In this document: in pieces, positions 43,379-52,550 of the stretch
Layout of the letters: the number at the start of each line of letters is the position of its first letter
Numbering within the stretch: position 1 is the first letter of the stretch
Source: Bryobacterales bacterium
Lineage (GTDB): Bacteria > Acidobacteriota > Terriglobia > Bryobacterales > Bryobacteraceae
Length of the DNA stretch: 59,161 nucleotides
Reading direction: 5' to 3'
Assembly: GCA_003135055.1 (NCBI GenBank)
Contig: PLDF01000188.1
Location: 1 to 59,161 of the forward strand
Notes under the pieces: model-generated
What the model saw: the letters and a program-made list of their open reading frames with translations, nothing else
Databases searched by the model: none
Told to the model about the DNA's origin: nothing
Program-made: the position numbers and the translations under genes

Positions 43379-44764
43379 CTACTTCTTCAGCGAGGCGCTC
43401 ACCTTCACGCGATACTCTTCCGCCTTCGCCAGAATCGCGCCTTCATCCAGCGTGAGAATCTTTCCATCGCGCACCACCGGCTTGCCGTTCACCATCACGT
43501 CGCGCACGTCTTCGCCTTTCAGCGCATAGACCATCTGCGATATGGCGTCATAGAGCGGCACGGCATTCGGACGGTCCAGCCGCACCTCGATCATGTCGGC
43601 GCGCTTGCCGGTTTCAAGCGAACCAATCTCTTTATCCATGCCCAGCGCGCGCGCGCCGCGAATCGTCGCCATCTCGAGCGCCGTGGTTGCCGGCAGCGCT
43701 TGCGGGTCGAGCGTCGTCACCTTTTGCAGCTTCGCGGCCATGTCCATCTCTTCGAACATGTTGAAGTCGTTGTTGCTGCCTGCCGGTCCATCGGGTCCAA
43801 GCCCGACGTTGATGCCCAGCGCCAGCATGCGGACCACCGGCGCCACGCCGCTCGCCAGCTTCATGTTGCTCGAAGGGCAATGCGCTACGCCCACGTTACG
43901 CGCCTTGAGAATCGCCATATCGGCGTCGTTCACCCAGACGCAGTGGGCGGCGACGGTCCGGCCGTTGAACACGCCCAGCGAATCGAGCGTCCTGGTGGGC
44001 GTGGTGTGGCGTTTGGCCAGCTCGTCGTCGTTCTCTTTCCTGGTTTCGGAAAGATGAATCACCAGCGGCGCGTTGTACTTGTTGGCCAGCGCGCGCGCTG
44101 CCATCAGCGTCTCATCGGAGTTGGTATAGAGCGCGTGTGGCGCCACCGCGGCCGTCACCAGCGGGTCGCCGCGAAAGCGCATCAGGTATCGCTCGGTGAA
44201 CTTCAGCGCGTCGGCGGGCGTCTTGGCGTCGGCCACGGGAAATCCGATGATGGTTTCACCCAGCACGCCGCGCATTCCGGCTTCCTTGGCCACTTCAGCC
44301 ACCACGTCCTCGAAGTAGTACATGTCGGTGAAGGTGGTCGTGCCGCCCAGCAGCATTTCCAGGCACCCGAGGCGCGTGCCCCAGCGCACGAAATCGGGCG
44401 AAACGTTCTTGGCTTCGGCCGGGAAGATGAAATTCTCCAGCCAATCCTGCAGCTTCTTGTCGTCGGCGATGCCGCGGAATAGCGACATGGCGGCGTGGGT
44501 GTGCGTATCGATCAGGCCCGGCGCCAGAATGGCGTCCGGCCGGTCGAGCCGCTGCCTGGCTTGAAAACGCGCGTCGATCTCGGCCTTGGTTCCCACGCCC
44601 ACGATGCGATCTCCGCGGATGGCCACGGCGCCGTTCTCGATCACGCGGTGTTGCGCGTTCTCGGTGATGACGTAGCGGGCGCTCCAGATCCAATCGGCCG
44701 GTTCGGCGGCGCGGACAATTTGGAAACAGGCGGCGAAGAGGAAATAACTATAGATACGATGCAT
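43379..44764 (-). CDS. exported amidohydrolase (SAH/MTA or nucleobase deaminase-like)
   Basis: A 461-residue amidohydrolase with a signal peptide (HRIYSYFLFAACFQIVRA). Metal ligands: DTHTHAAMS (HxH), HLSETRKEND and HCVWVNDADM, and Asp in GLGPDGPAGSNNDFN. The closest families are the MtaD/TrzN/AtzB-type aminohydrolases acting on S-adenosylhomocysteine, methylthioadenosine, guanine or cytosine derivatives. Secretion is unusual for these, though common in Acidobacteria. It is the last gene of the nucleoside operon and overlaps the cdd stop by 17 bp, supporting a nucleoside or nucleobase substrate. Confidence 0.85.
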   Translation of the reverse strand: MHRIYSYFLFAACFQIVRAAEPADWIWSARYVITENAQHRVIENGAVAIRGDRIVGVGTKAEIDARFQARQRLDRPDAILAPGLIDTHTHAAMSLFRGIADDKKLQDWLENFIFPAEAKNVSPDFVRWGTRLGCLEMLLGGTTTFTDMYYFEDVVAEVAKEAGMRGVLGETIIGFPVADAKTPADALKFTERYLMRFRGDPLVTAAVAPHALYTNSDETLMAARALANKYNAPLVIHLSETRKENDDELAKRHTTPTRTLDSLGVFNGRTVAAHCVWVNDADMAILKARNVGVAHCPSSNMKLASGVAPVVRMLALGINVGLGPDGPAGSNNDFNMFEEMDMAAKLQKVTTLDPQALPATTALEMATIRGARALGMDKEIGSLETGKRADMIEVRLDRPNAVPLYDAISQMVYALKGEDVRDVMVNGKPVVRDGKILTLDEGAILAKAEEYRVKVSASLKK

Positions 44765-45149
44765 CGAAGGGCTTCGGAAAAAGGTCTTTCAACCGGTAGG
44801 TTTCAATCTTACCGCGCGGGTTCACCAGCGCGATCTCCACGTCGCCGCAGAACTCCCACAGAATCTGGCGGCACGCGCCGCACGGCGGCGTCGGCACGTC
44901 GGTATCGGCGGCCACGGCGACGCGCCGGAACTTTCGCGCGCCTTCGGAAATCGCTTTGAAAATGGCCACCCGCTCGGCGCAAAGCGTCAGGCCGTAAGTC
45001 GCATTCTCGATGTTGCAACCGGTGTGGATCCGGCCATCGGCGTCCTCCACGGCCGCGCCAACCTGGAATTTCGAATACGGCGCGAAGGCGTTCGCGCGCG
45101 CCGCCAGTGCGGCTTGGAGCAGCCGGTCGTTCAGTGGCGCCTCGTTCAT
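44748..45149 (-). CDS. cdd: cytidine deaminase
   Basis: A 133-residue tetrameric-type cytidine deaminase. Zinc and catalytic motifs are HTGCNIENATYG, the CAE motif in LTLCAERVAIFKA (Cys, proton-shuttle Glu) and PCGACRQILWEF (two zinc Cys). It converts (deoxy)cytidine to (deoxy)uridine. ATG 45149 overlaps the punA stop as ATGA; the longer open frame is antisense-like and not used. It lies between punA and the amidohydrolase in the salvage operon. Confidence 0.95.
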   Translation of the reverse strand: MNEAPLNDRLLQAALAARANAFAPYSKFQVGAAVEDADGRIHTGCNIENATYGLTLCAERVAIFKAISEGARKFRRVAVAADTDVPTPPCGACRQILWEFCGDVEIALVNPRGKIETYRLKDLFPKPFDASYL

Positions 45150-45964
45150 GGCGCCTCGTTCAATTGCGCCAACCTCGGCAGCACCGCCTTCAGGAAGCGC
45201 ACCAGCGTGCCCGCCACTTCGGCCCCGGTCTGCAAGACCTCTTCGTGGCGCAACTTCTGCGGCAAGACCCCCGCCGCCATGTTGGTGACGCACGAAATGC
45301 CCAGCGACTTGATGCCCATGTGATTCGCCGCGATCACTTCGAGCGCGGTGGACATGCCCACCAAATCCGCGCCGATGGCGCGAAGGTATCGAATCTCCGC
45401 GGGCGTCTCGTAGCTTGGTCCTAACAAGGCCGCATACACGCCCTCGCTCAGCGCGATGCCCAACTGGGCCGCCACCTGCTTCGCGGTTTCCCGAAGGGCC
45501 CGCGAGTAGGCTTCCGACATATCGGGAAATCGCGGCCCCAGCGAATCGTCGTTCGGGCCAACCAGCGGGTTGCAGCCTTGCAGGTTGATATGGTCCGAGA
45601 TCAACACCAGTCCGCCGCGTTGGTACGCCAGGTTGATGCCTCCCGCGGCGTTCGTAATCACCATGGAGCGCACGCCCAGCGCGCCCAGCACGCGCACGCC
45701 GTAAACCGATTGCGCCGGCGTATTGCCTTCGTATAAGTGCGCGCGGCCGGCCATCACGGCCACGCCGATGCCGCTCAACCCGCCCATGACCAGCTTGCCC
45801 GCGTGGCCCACCGCCGTCGAGACCGGCCAGCCGGGAATCTCGCTGTAGGGAATCTCGACGCGGCCTTCGAGCTCTTCCGCGAATGCGCCCAGTCCGCTGC
45901 CCAATACGACGCCGATCGATGGACGCATCGCCGTCCGCGCCTCGATGTAAAGTTTAGCCTCCAC
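45146..45964 (-). CDS. punA: purine nucleoside phosphorylase (PNP class I, trimeric)
   Basis: A 272-residue trimeric PNP. Phosphate and purine site motifs: VVLGSGLGAFAEEL, GRAHLYEGNTPAQSVYGVRV, ITNAAGGINL, GPSYETPAEIRYLRAIGADL, MSTALEVIAANHMG with the purine-binding Glu and SCVTNMAAG with the Asn. It splits (deoxy)inosine and guanosine to base and (deoxy)ribose-1-phosphate. GTG 45964 is taken as start because the frame upstream runs into the MITE at 46006; ATG 45871 would cut the conserved N-terminus short. It is coupled to cdd by ATGA overlap. Confidence 0.93.
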   Translation of the reverse strand: MEAKLYIEARTAMRPSIGVVLGSGLGAFAEELEGRVEIPYSEIPGWPVSTAVGHAGKLVMGGLSGIGVAVMAGRAHLYEGNTPAQSVYGVRVLGALGVRSMVITNAAGGINLAYQRGGLVLISDHINLQGCNPLVGPNDDSLGPRFPDMSEAYSRALRETAKQVAAQLGIALSEGVYAALLGPSYETPAEIRYLRAIGADLVGMSTALEVIAANHMGIKSLGISCVTNMAAGVLPQKLRHEEVLQTGAEVAGTLVRFLKAVLPRLAQLNEAP

Positions 45965-46005
45965 AGTCAGGCCCAATCCGGCCGCCTTTGAGGCTCCGCC
46001 GCGAC

Positions 46006-46248
46006 GTGGCGCACGCACTCCTGCGTGCAGCGTTCACACTCGTGTGAACGCGTCTTGGCCCCGCGAGAGCCGCACATCCCCAGGACTAGGTCCCTAACCC
46101 CGAGACTCGGTGTCACCGCGAAACCGCTTGCTAACGGGGCGCCCGGCTCCCATCGGAGCCGCGACCGTAAGGGAGCGGTTTCTAGCAAGGGCACAAAACC
46201 CAGCGTCCCCATAAGTGGGGACGCTGCACGCAGGAGTGCGTGCGCCAC
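46006..46248. mobile_element. 243-bp MITE family B, complete
   Basis: Perfect 28-bp terminal inverted repeats: the left begins GTGGCGCACGCACTCCTGCG (46006-46033) and the right (46221-46248) is its exact reverse complement. Inside are further inverted pairs (GTTCACACTCGTGTGAACGC; CGTCCCCATAAGTGGGGACG; GCTCCCATCGGAGC), so the whole can fold. No coding capacity. Fragments are at 4228, 6325, 30185, 37725 and 51818. It sits in the nucleoside operon between nupC and punA, 42 bp upstream of the punA start. Confidence 0.92.
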
Positions 46249-46268
46249 GAAGCATTTAGCCTCGCCTA

Positions 46269-47486
46269 TCACAGAAACATTCCGGCGATGCACGCCGACA
46301 TGAAGTTCGCCATCGTCCCCGCGGCCACCGCCCGCAAGCCCAACCGCGCAATATCCGACTTGCGGTTCGGCGCCAGGGCGCCAATGCCGCCAATCTGTAT
46401 TGCGATAGAGCTGAGGTTCGCAAACCCGCACAGCGCGAACGTGGCAATGGTGAAAGATTGCGGCAGCAAATGGTCCTTCATCGGCCCGAGCTGCTGAAAG
46501 GCCACCATTTCGTTGGTGATCAGCCGTGTGCCCAGCAGGCCGCCCACCGTGGGCGCGTCCTGCCACGGCACGCCCAGAATCCAGGCGATCGGCGCGAAGA
46601 TGGTTCCGCACATGCTCTCAAGCGACATGGGCAGCCAGCCGATATAGTGGCGCGCCCACCCCAAAATGCCGTTGAACATGGCGATCAGCGCCAGGAACGC
46701 GATCAGCATGCCGGCGATGTTCAAAGCCAGGCGCAGGCCGTCGCCCGCTCCCTGCGCGGCCGCATCGATCACGTTCACCGCCGAATCTTCCACGTGGATT
46801 TCGACGCGTCCCGCCGTGGCCGGCTTCCCGGTTTCCGGTATGAAGATCTTGGCGAGCATGATAGTGGCCGGCGCCGTCATGATCACCGCCGTGAGCAGGT
46901 GCCGTATCTCGACATGGCCCACCGCGACGTACGCCGCCATGACCGCGCCGGAAACGTGCGCCATCCCGCACGTCATGATGGTAAACAACTCCGATTCCGT
47001 CATGCCCGCGATAAACGGCTTGATGGTGAGCGGCGCTTCCGTCTGGCCCATGAAGATGCTGGCCGCCACGTTGAGCGATTCGGCGCCGCTGATCCCCATC
47101 ACCCGTTGCATGGCGACCGCCATCAGGCGGACTATCCGCTGCATTAAGCCCAGGTGATACAGAATGGCGAAAAACGACGCGATGAAGATGATGATGGGCA
47201 GCACCTGGAAGGCGAAGACGAAGCCCACTTCTTTACTGTCGGCGCCCAGCTTTCCGAAGACGAACGTAGTGCCGGCCGTGGTATAGCCGAACATGGCGCT
47301 CACGCCGCGGCTGATGGCTTCGAGCACCTGGCTAAAGGGAGTCTTGAGGACGATGATGGCGAATGCGAACTGGAGTCCCAGGCCCCAGGCGACAACGCGT
47401 AATTTGATGGCGCGCTTATCCGACGAGAACAGCCAGGCGGCGGCGAGAATCGCCACCATGCCCAACACTCCCGTGAAGCGGCCCAT
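46269..47486 (-). CDS. nupC: concentrative nucleoside transporter (CNT/NupC family)
   Basis: A 405-residue membrane protein with about ten helices and the CNT signatures GQTEAPLTIKPFIAGMTESE, IMTCGMAHVSGAVMAAYV, TRLITNEMVAFQQL and FALCGFANLSSIAIQIGGIG. It imports nucleosides with sodium or protons. The start overlaps the deoA/pdp stop by one base (TAATG). It feeds nucleosides to the phosphorylases and deaminase encoded around it. Confidence 0.92.
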   Translation of the reverse strand: MGRFTGVLGMVAILAAAWLFSSDKRAIKLRVVAWGLGLQFAFAIIVLKTPFSQVLEAISRGVSAMFGYTTAGTTFVFGKLGADSKEVGFVFAFQVLPIIIFIASFFAILYHLGLMQRIVRLMAVAMQRVMGISGAESLNVAASIFMGQTEAPLTIKPFIAGMTESELFTIMTCGMAHVSGAVMAAYVAVGHVEIRHLLTAVIMTAPATIMLAKIFIPETGKPATAGRVEIHVEDSAVNVIDAAAQGAGDGLRLALNIAGMLIAFLALIAMFNGILGWARHYIGWLPMSLESMCGTIFAPIAWILGVPWQDAPTVGGLLGTRLITNEMVAFQQLGPMKDHLLPQSFTIATFALCGFANLSSIAIQIGGIGALAPNRKSDIARLGLRAVAAGTMANFMSACIAGMFL

Positions 47487-48790
47487 TACCCCACGACTTC
47501 CAGAATGAGCTCGCGCTCGCTCGGCTTCTGGGCCGAGATGCGGAACGCATCTTCCACCCGGTTGGCGGCTTCGTCGACGTGGTCTTCCTTGGTGTAATAC
47601 AGGCGGCAAAGTATCGAGCCGGCATCCACCTTTTCACCCACCTTGACTTCGAGGATGATGCCCACGGCGGGGTCGATAGCGTCCTCTTTCTTATCGCGCC
47701 CGGCGCCGATTAAATTCGAGGCCACGCCGATATCTTCGGCGTAGATGGTGCTCACATACCCGGCGCGCGGCGAGGTGATTTCGCGCATACCGGTGGCATT
47801 CGGAAGCAGCTCGAACTTATCGAGCGCCTGCGGATTGCCGCCCTGCGCCGCCACCACCTGCTTGAGTTTGAGGTATGCCGAGCCATCCACCAGATGTTTT
47901 TCGGCGGTGAGGCGCGCTTCCTCCAGCGATGCCGCTTTCTTGCCCAGGAAAATCATGCGCGCGGCCAATTCGAGACACAGCTTGGTGAGATCGGCCGGCC
48001 CGGCGTTCTGCAGCGTCTGCGACGCTTCCATAATTTCGAGAGCATTACCGATGGCGTAACCCAGCGGCTGGTTCATGTCGGTGATGAGCGCCTGAACCTT
48101 CTTATCCAGGCGCCGGCCAATGCCGACCATGGTTTGCGCGAGGCGGCGCGCATCCACCTGCTTCTTCATAAAGGCGCCGTTGCCTACCTTGACGTCCAGC
48201 ACCAGCGCGTCCACGCCTTCAGCCAATTTCTTCGACATGATGGAAGACGAAATCAGCGGGATGGATTCCACCGTTCCGGTGACGTCGCGTAGCGCATAGA
48301 GTTTACGGTCGGCCGGAGCCAGCCGTTCCGTTTGCCCGATGAAGGCCAAGCCGTGCTGCGCCAGTTGCGCAGTGAATTCCTCGGCTGTCAGATCCGTGCG
48401 GAAGCCGGGAATCGATTCCAGCTTGTCGAGCGTGCCGCCAGTGTGGCCCAGCGCGCGGCCCGACATCATCGGCACCACCACGCCCGCCGCCGCAGCCAGT
48501 GGCGCAACGATGAAGCTGGTCTTATCGCCCACCCCGCCGGTGGAATGCTTGTCCACCTTGACGCCAGGCACGGAAGAAAGATCCACCGTATCGCCGGAGC
48601 GCAGCATGCACTCCGTGAGGCGGCTGACCTCCCGGTCGGTCATCCCCGAGAAGAAGACGGCCATGAGAAAGGCCGACATCTGATAGTCGGGGATGTCGCC
48701 GTTGGTGTAGCCTTCGATGAGAAACTCGATCTCTTCAGGGGCGAGTTCTTCCCCATCGCGCTTCCGATGGATCAAGTCAACTGTACGCAT
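47486..48790 (-). CDS. deoA: thymidine/pyrimidine-nucleoside phosphorylase
   Basis: A 434-residue family member with the signature VDKHSTGGVGDKTSFIVAPL and phosphate/substrate residues in SGRALGHTGGTLDKLESIPG, YALRDVTGTVESIPLISSSI, MSKKLAEGVDALVLDVKVGN and GAFMK. It splits thymidine, uridine or deoxyuridine to base plus sugar-1-phosphate. Substrate range (deoA versus pdp) cannot be set from sequence alone. It is the first gene of the five-gene salvage operon; its promoter should lie in 48791-49254. Confidence 0.92.
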   Translation of the reverse strand: MRTVDLIHRKRDGEELAPEEIEFLIEGYTNGDIPDYQMSAFLMAVFFSGMTDREVSRLTECMLRSGDTVDLSSVPGVKVDKHSTGGVGDKTSFIVAPLAAAAGVVVPMMSGRALGHTGGTLDKLESIPGFRTDLTAEEFTAQLAQHGLAFIGQTERLAPADRKLYALRDVTGTVESIPLISSSIMSKKLAEGVDALVLDVKVGNGAFMKKQVDARRLAQTMVGIGRRLDKKVQALITDMNQPLGYAIGNALEIMEASQTLQNAGPADLTKLCLELAARMIFLGKKAASLEEARLTAEKHLVDGSAYLKLKQVVAAQGGNPQALDKFELLPNATGMREITSPRAGYVSTIYAEDIGVASNLIGAGRDKKEDAIDPAVGIILEVKVGEKVDAGSILCRLYYTKEDHVDEAANRVEDAFRISAQKPSERELILEVVG

Positions 48791-49254
48791 TATGAGACAC
48801 TTAGCCTAACATTCCAGGAGTATGAAAGTAAAGTAAATTGGCCATAATGGCTAGCTGCCGCTCTCGCCAATTGGGGATTGAGTACGTTGCAGGACATTCG
48901 CTAAAGCGAGCGCGGACCCATCGCGTAGCCCGCTTGACGTTCCCAGCGGTGGCTGGGCGCTTGCTTTGGGGAGTGTCCGAAAATGGGATTAGGGTCGTTT
49001 GGTTGCGCGGGGATTGCAGGGCGCGGGTGACGGCTGGCGAAGGTGATCGCTCAGCGCGGGTGGGCTGGTTATAGGGATGGGCGCTGTTGGCGCGCGAGGA
49101 TTTCCGGAGTGAGCACATGGATGCTAATACCAGGGTACGGCATGGATGTTTGGAAATTCGCCTAAGTTATTGAATCTATAGGTGAAAATAGGTGGAACTG
49201 GGATTCAATGGTGATTTCGACGTAAGACGCGTAAGCTGCAATTCCGTCTACAAC
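48791..49254. other. intergenic region upstream of the nucleoside operon
   Basis: 464 bp with no convincing gene. It separates two minus-strand genes, so it holds the operon's promoter and the end of the upstream transcript. The AT-rich part nearest 48800 is the likely promoter side. No riboswitch-like structure was recognised. Confidence 0.45.
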
Positions 49255-51009
49255 TTATGATGAAATGGGATACCCCGCCAATCCCGCCCGCGCGGCCAGC
49301 GCTTGAAACCGCGGATCGGCCCGCAATTCATCGAAGGTGGCGGTGGGAAGCTCGGTGACCCGCATCACCCGCTGGTCGATTGCGCGCTCGAGCCAGGCGA
49401 GCGCGCCAGCCACATCACCCAGCCCCACATGCACGATCGAAAAATCCAGCGGCGAAACATACTTGTCGCGAGAGAGGCTATCGAGCTGCTCCAGCGCATT
49501 GAGCGCCGCTGCCCGGTCTCCGGCACGGCCGTAAACATGGCCCAGCATCGCCACATATATGGCGGCGCCGTGCGATTCCGCAGCCGCGATCGACAAGACC
49601 TGGAGAGCCCGGTCAAACTGACGCCGCTGCGCGTAGATTTGGCCCAAAAACCAGTTCACGATGGGCAGGCGCGGGTCCATCTCCACGGCTTTCTCCGCTT
49701 CCCGCGCCGCTTCTTCATACCGCCGCGCCCGAAAATACGTGAATCCCACAAATCCCGCGACAGGCGGCGCGAGCGGATCGATGCGCCGCGCCACTTCCGC
49801 TTCGGCGATGGCTTCTTCGTGACGGTTTAGAATCGAGAGCAGGTTCGCGTACCACTGGTGCGCAACCGCATAATTCGAATTCAGCCGCAGCGCCTCGCGG
49901 TAACCGGCCTCCGCCTCCACCCAGTTCCAGTCATAGCCTTTGCTAACCTCCGCCAGCGCCGTGTGCGCTTCCGCCAGCGTGGCATCGAGCTCCAGCGCTT
50001 TGCCGGCCGCCGCCCGCGCGCGCGGATAGGTTTCACCGGAAGGAGCCAGACCGTGAATGCCCATCATGATCCATGTGTCCGCCAGCCCCACATACGGAAG
50101 CGCGTAAGCCGGATCGAGATCGATGGCCCGCTGAAACAGCGAGACGGCTTCGGCGTAGGCGCGCGGCGTTTTCTTGTTCCACACGTGCCTGCCCTTCAGG
50201 TAACATTCATAGGCTTGCGGCTGCACCCGCCTCTTCCTCGCCGGAGCCGGCACGGAAGCCAGTGAGGCCGCGGACGTCACTTCCCGCACGATCTCCCGCG
50301 CCACATCGCACTGCCACGCCAGCAGATCGCCCAGATCCTGATCGTAACTCTTCGCCCACGTCTGCGCCTGGTCGCTCACCTGCAATAGCCGCACGCTGAT
50401 CCGCACCCGCTGCTGCTGCCGGCGCACGCTGCCTTCCAGCACGAGGTCCGCGCCTAGCTCGCGCCCGATTTCCCGCACCGTCAGCCCGCGCCGCTGGCAC
50501 TCCATCGCACTGGTGCGTCCGATGACGCCAAGCCGATCCGGCGCCAGCGCCCCCAGGCACGTAGTCAATTCCTCCGTGAAGCCGTCGTTCAGATACGATT
50601 CCCGCGGCGGCTCGGAAAGGTTATCGAGCGGAAGTACGGCCAGGATAGTGCGGCGCCGCGCAATCGACGTTCCTTCGGGTTTCGATATCGCCTCCCGGAT
50701 GGCGGCTGTGAAACGATAGCCCTTCCCCGTCACGGTTTCGATGAACCGGGGCTTTTCGGCATCATCCGAAAGGGCCGCACGCAGCTTGCGCACGGCGGTG
50801 TTGATCGCGCTCTCGTCCTGCAGAAAGTGGTTCTTGCCCCAGATCCGGTCCACCAACTCGCTCCGCAGTACCAGCCTTCCTGGATTGGCCGCCAGGAACA
50901 TCAATAGCTCCATGGGAATCCGCTCCAGCTTTACGGCATCGCCCGCCCGCCGCAGTTCGTAGCCGCTCACGTCCAGCTCAAATTCTTCGAACCGAATGGG
51001 GGTTGACAC
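49255..51009 (-). CDS. winged-helix (CadC/OmpR-type) regulator with TPR repeats
   Basis: A 584-residue protein. Residues 1-105 form an OmpR-type winged helix (LDVSGYELRRAGDAVKLERI, LVDRIWGKNHFLQDESAINT, IETVTGKGYRF). Then comes a TolB/FlgO-like segment (ILAVLPLDNLSEPPRESYLN DGFTEELT in two parts, ADLVLEGSVRRQQQRVRISV), and TPR helices from about residue 265 (YLKGRHVWNKKTPRAYAEAV, LFQRAIDLDPAYALPY) to the end. No membrane helix is visible between them. The inner GTG at 51009 is preferred because AGGAAGG sits just upstream; GTG 51024 is possible. Such regulators are very frequent in Solibacter-like genomes. Target unknown. Confidence 0.82.
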   Translation of the reverse strand: MSTPIRFEEFELDVSGYELRRAGDAVKLERIPMELLMFLAANPGRLVLRSELVDRIWGKNHFLQDESAINTAVRKLRAALSDDAEKPRFIETVTGKGYRFTAAIREAISKPEGTSIARRRTILAVLPLDNLSEPPRESYLNDGFTEELTTCLGALAPDRLGVIGRTSAMECQRRGLTVREIGRELGADLVLEGSVRRQQQRVRISVRLLQVSDQAQTWAKSYDQDLGDLLAWQCDVAREIVREVTSAASLASVPAPARKRRVQPQAYECYLKGRHVWNKKTPRAYAEAVSLFQRAIDLDPAYALPYVGLADTWIMMGIHGLAPSGETYPRARAAAGKALELDATLAEAHTALAEVSKGYDWNWVEAEAGYREALRLNSNYAVAHQWYANLLSILNRHEEAIAEAEVARRIDPLAPPVAGFVGFTYFRARRYEEAAREAEKAVEMDPRLPIVNWFLGQIYAQRRQFDRALQVLSIAAAESHGAAIYVAMLGHVYGRAGDRAAALNALEQLDSLSRDKYVSPLDFSIVHVGLGDVAGALAWLERAIDQRVMRVTELPTATFDELRADPRFQALAARAGLAGYPISS

Positions 51010-51085
51010 GGACCTTCCTCTCACTCCAGTCTAGTCGAGCCGGGAGTGTCCCGCCACTGCGGCGGCAGGATTGATATGCGGGCGG

Positions 51086-51109
51086 CGACAGGCCAGGAGG
51101 CCTGTCCCA
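51086..51109. repeat. short hairpin repeat, family C
   Basis: GACAGGCCAGGAGGCCTGTC followed by CCAC: an 8-bp hairpin, reverse of the family with GTGGGACAG at 9310. Confidence 0.6.
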
Positions 51110-51246
51110 CTCCACAAAAAATACAGACAATCTCCATTTGCGCTCCATGGCATTGGCGCCAGCGGCTCCCTCGCATTAACTTCGTGGGGCGCCGCGACGC
51201 GCCCACGCCAACACAGATATGCAAACCCAAATATAAGGAGAATACG

Positions 51247-51759
51247 ATGAACAGAACGAGAACCGCCGGATTTGTATCGGCCGCCGCCGTGGTGGCGCTC
51301 ACGCTGACCGCTTCGGCTTACGCCCAAGTCAACAATGGATGCACCAACGCCAGTTTGCACGGAATCTACGCCTTTCATATCACCGGTCAGATCTTGGCGC
51401 CGGCCGCGGTTGCAGGTCCGGTCAGCGGCGTTGCGCTGACAACCTTCGACGGTTTTGGCAATCTGACTCAGATCGATAACATCGTCCACAACGGCGTGGT
51501 TCCGGTGGAAGACTGGCGGCCGGCGAATGGCACGTACACCGTGAATTCCGACTGCACCGGGACGTTCACGTTCACGCCCGCGCCTACGAATCCCGCGGAC
51601 GGCGGCCCCGCCCTGAAGGTGCATTTCGTTCTTATGAGCTTCGGCGCCGAGATACTCACGGTGGTTACGGGTTCGCCCAATACGCCGCCGTTTACCGCCA
51701 GCATCGTCAGTACCGGCACTCGTTTGACGCTTGCCGCGCCCGGCGGGACCATTCAATGA
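51247..51759 (+). CDS. hypothetical exported protein (170 aa)
   Basis: AAGGAG (51235-51240) precedes ATG 51247, which opens a clear signal peptide (RTRTAGFVSAAAVVALTLTA SAYAQ in two parts). The mature domain is small and beta-rich with two cysteines that could pair (NNGCTNASLHGIYAFHITGQ and NSDCTGTFTF). LTTFDGFGNLTQIDNIV resembles secreted lipocalin-like beta domains that are common and unnamed in Acidobacteria. It is divergent from the winged-helix/TPR regulator across 237 bp holding repeat C. Confidence 0.7.
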   Translation: MNRTRTAGFVSAAAVVALTLTASAYAQVNNGCTNASLHGIYAFHITGQILAPAAVAGPVSGVALTTFDGFGNLTQIDNIVHNGVVPVEDWRPANGTYTVNSDCTGTFTFTPAPTNPADGGPALKVHFVLMSFGAEILTVVTGSPNTPPFTASIVSTGTRLTLAAPGGTIQ

Positions 51760-52550
51760 AGAATGGATTGGCCGCGAAACGACGGCGCCAATTCGGGGCG
51801 GCGCGGGAGGAGCGAAGGGCGTTCACACGATTGTGAACGCCGCACGTCGAGATCGGAACGATGGCTGTGATCTCGCGGGGCGCGGCTCCACGCTGTGCGA
51901 TCTCAAGCGATGGCGCTCGCAGCTAAGCAAGCGCAACTACACGAGCCGGCGCCTCAGTTGAACGGAACCGAAATTCCGCTACCGGCGCCGAAGAAGAGTA
52001 ACCCCAAATCCGGACCGGGCGCCGAAAACGGCTGAATGCTGCCGCCCGCTACGTACAAATCCGTCGCCGGATGGCGTGAGGCTGGTGCTAAGGCGGCGTC
52101 AGACAATAATCCAGACAAATGTTCGAGGCGGGCGTATCATAGCGTGGGTGATAAGGTCCACGCGAGAGCAGTCTGCTTCAGAGCTGAAAGGTGCCCCCTG
52201 ACGGCCTTTCGCACACGTTCATCCGGCCTGGGACCGCACGATGCTGCCTAGCCCGCGCAAGCAAAGTCCGGGAGAGTGTCCATGTTGTTTGCTAACTTCC
52301 CCTTAGGGCCGCACCGCCCCAGCTCAGTATTACCCTTTCTTTGTCAACCAGGCGGGACGAGCGTCCGAAGTTGGGCTGCCACCCCACACGGAAAGTATTT
52401 GGGGCCGCCGATGAACACGGATTAACGCCGATAAATAAAGCAGAATTCTTATCGGCGTTCATCGGCGGCCAATGCCTCTTTTTGATTTGGTCTCTGCGTC
52501 CGCGTGATTTTGCGCCCTTGCGGAAGATCACGCGCCCAAGGACGTTGCCG
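51760..52550. other. 791-bp intergenic region with repeats
   Basis: No gene is convincing here. It contains a MITE-B word (GCGTTCACACGATTGTGAAC GCC, near 51818-51841), and a long imperfect hairpin at 52403-52470. The rest is unremarkable; small frames do not match any family. Confidence 0.5.
52403..52470. repeat. long imperfect inverted repeat
   Basis: GGCCGCCGATGAA (52403-52415) pairs with TTCATCGGCGGCC (52458-52470), and inner ACGCCGAT (52425-52432) with ATCGGCGT (52451-52458), leaving a 9-base bulge on one side. The words GATGAACACGGATTAACGCC are typical of a dispersed GATGAACACGGAT repeat of many soil bacteria. It may end the minus-strand methyltransferase transcript. Confidence 0.65.
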
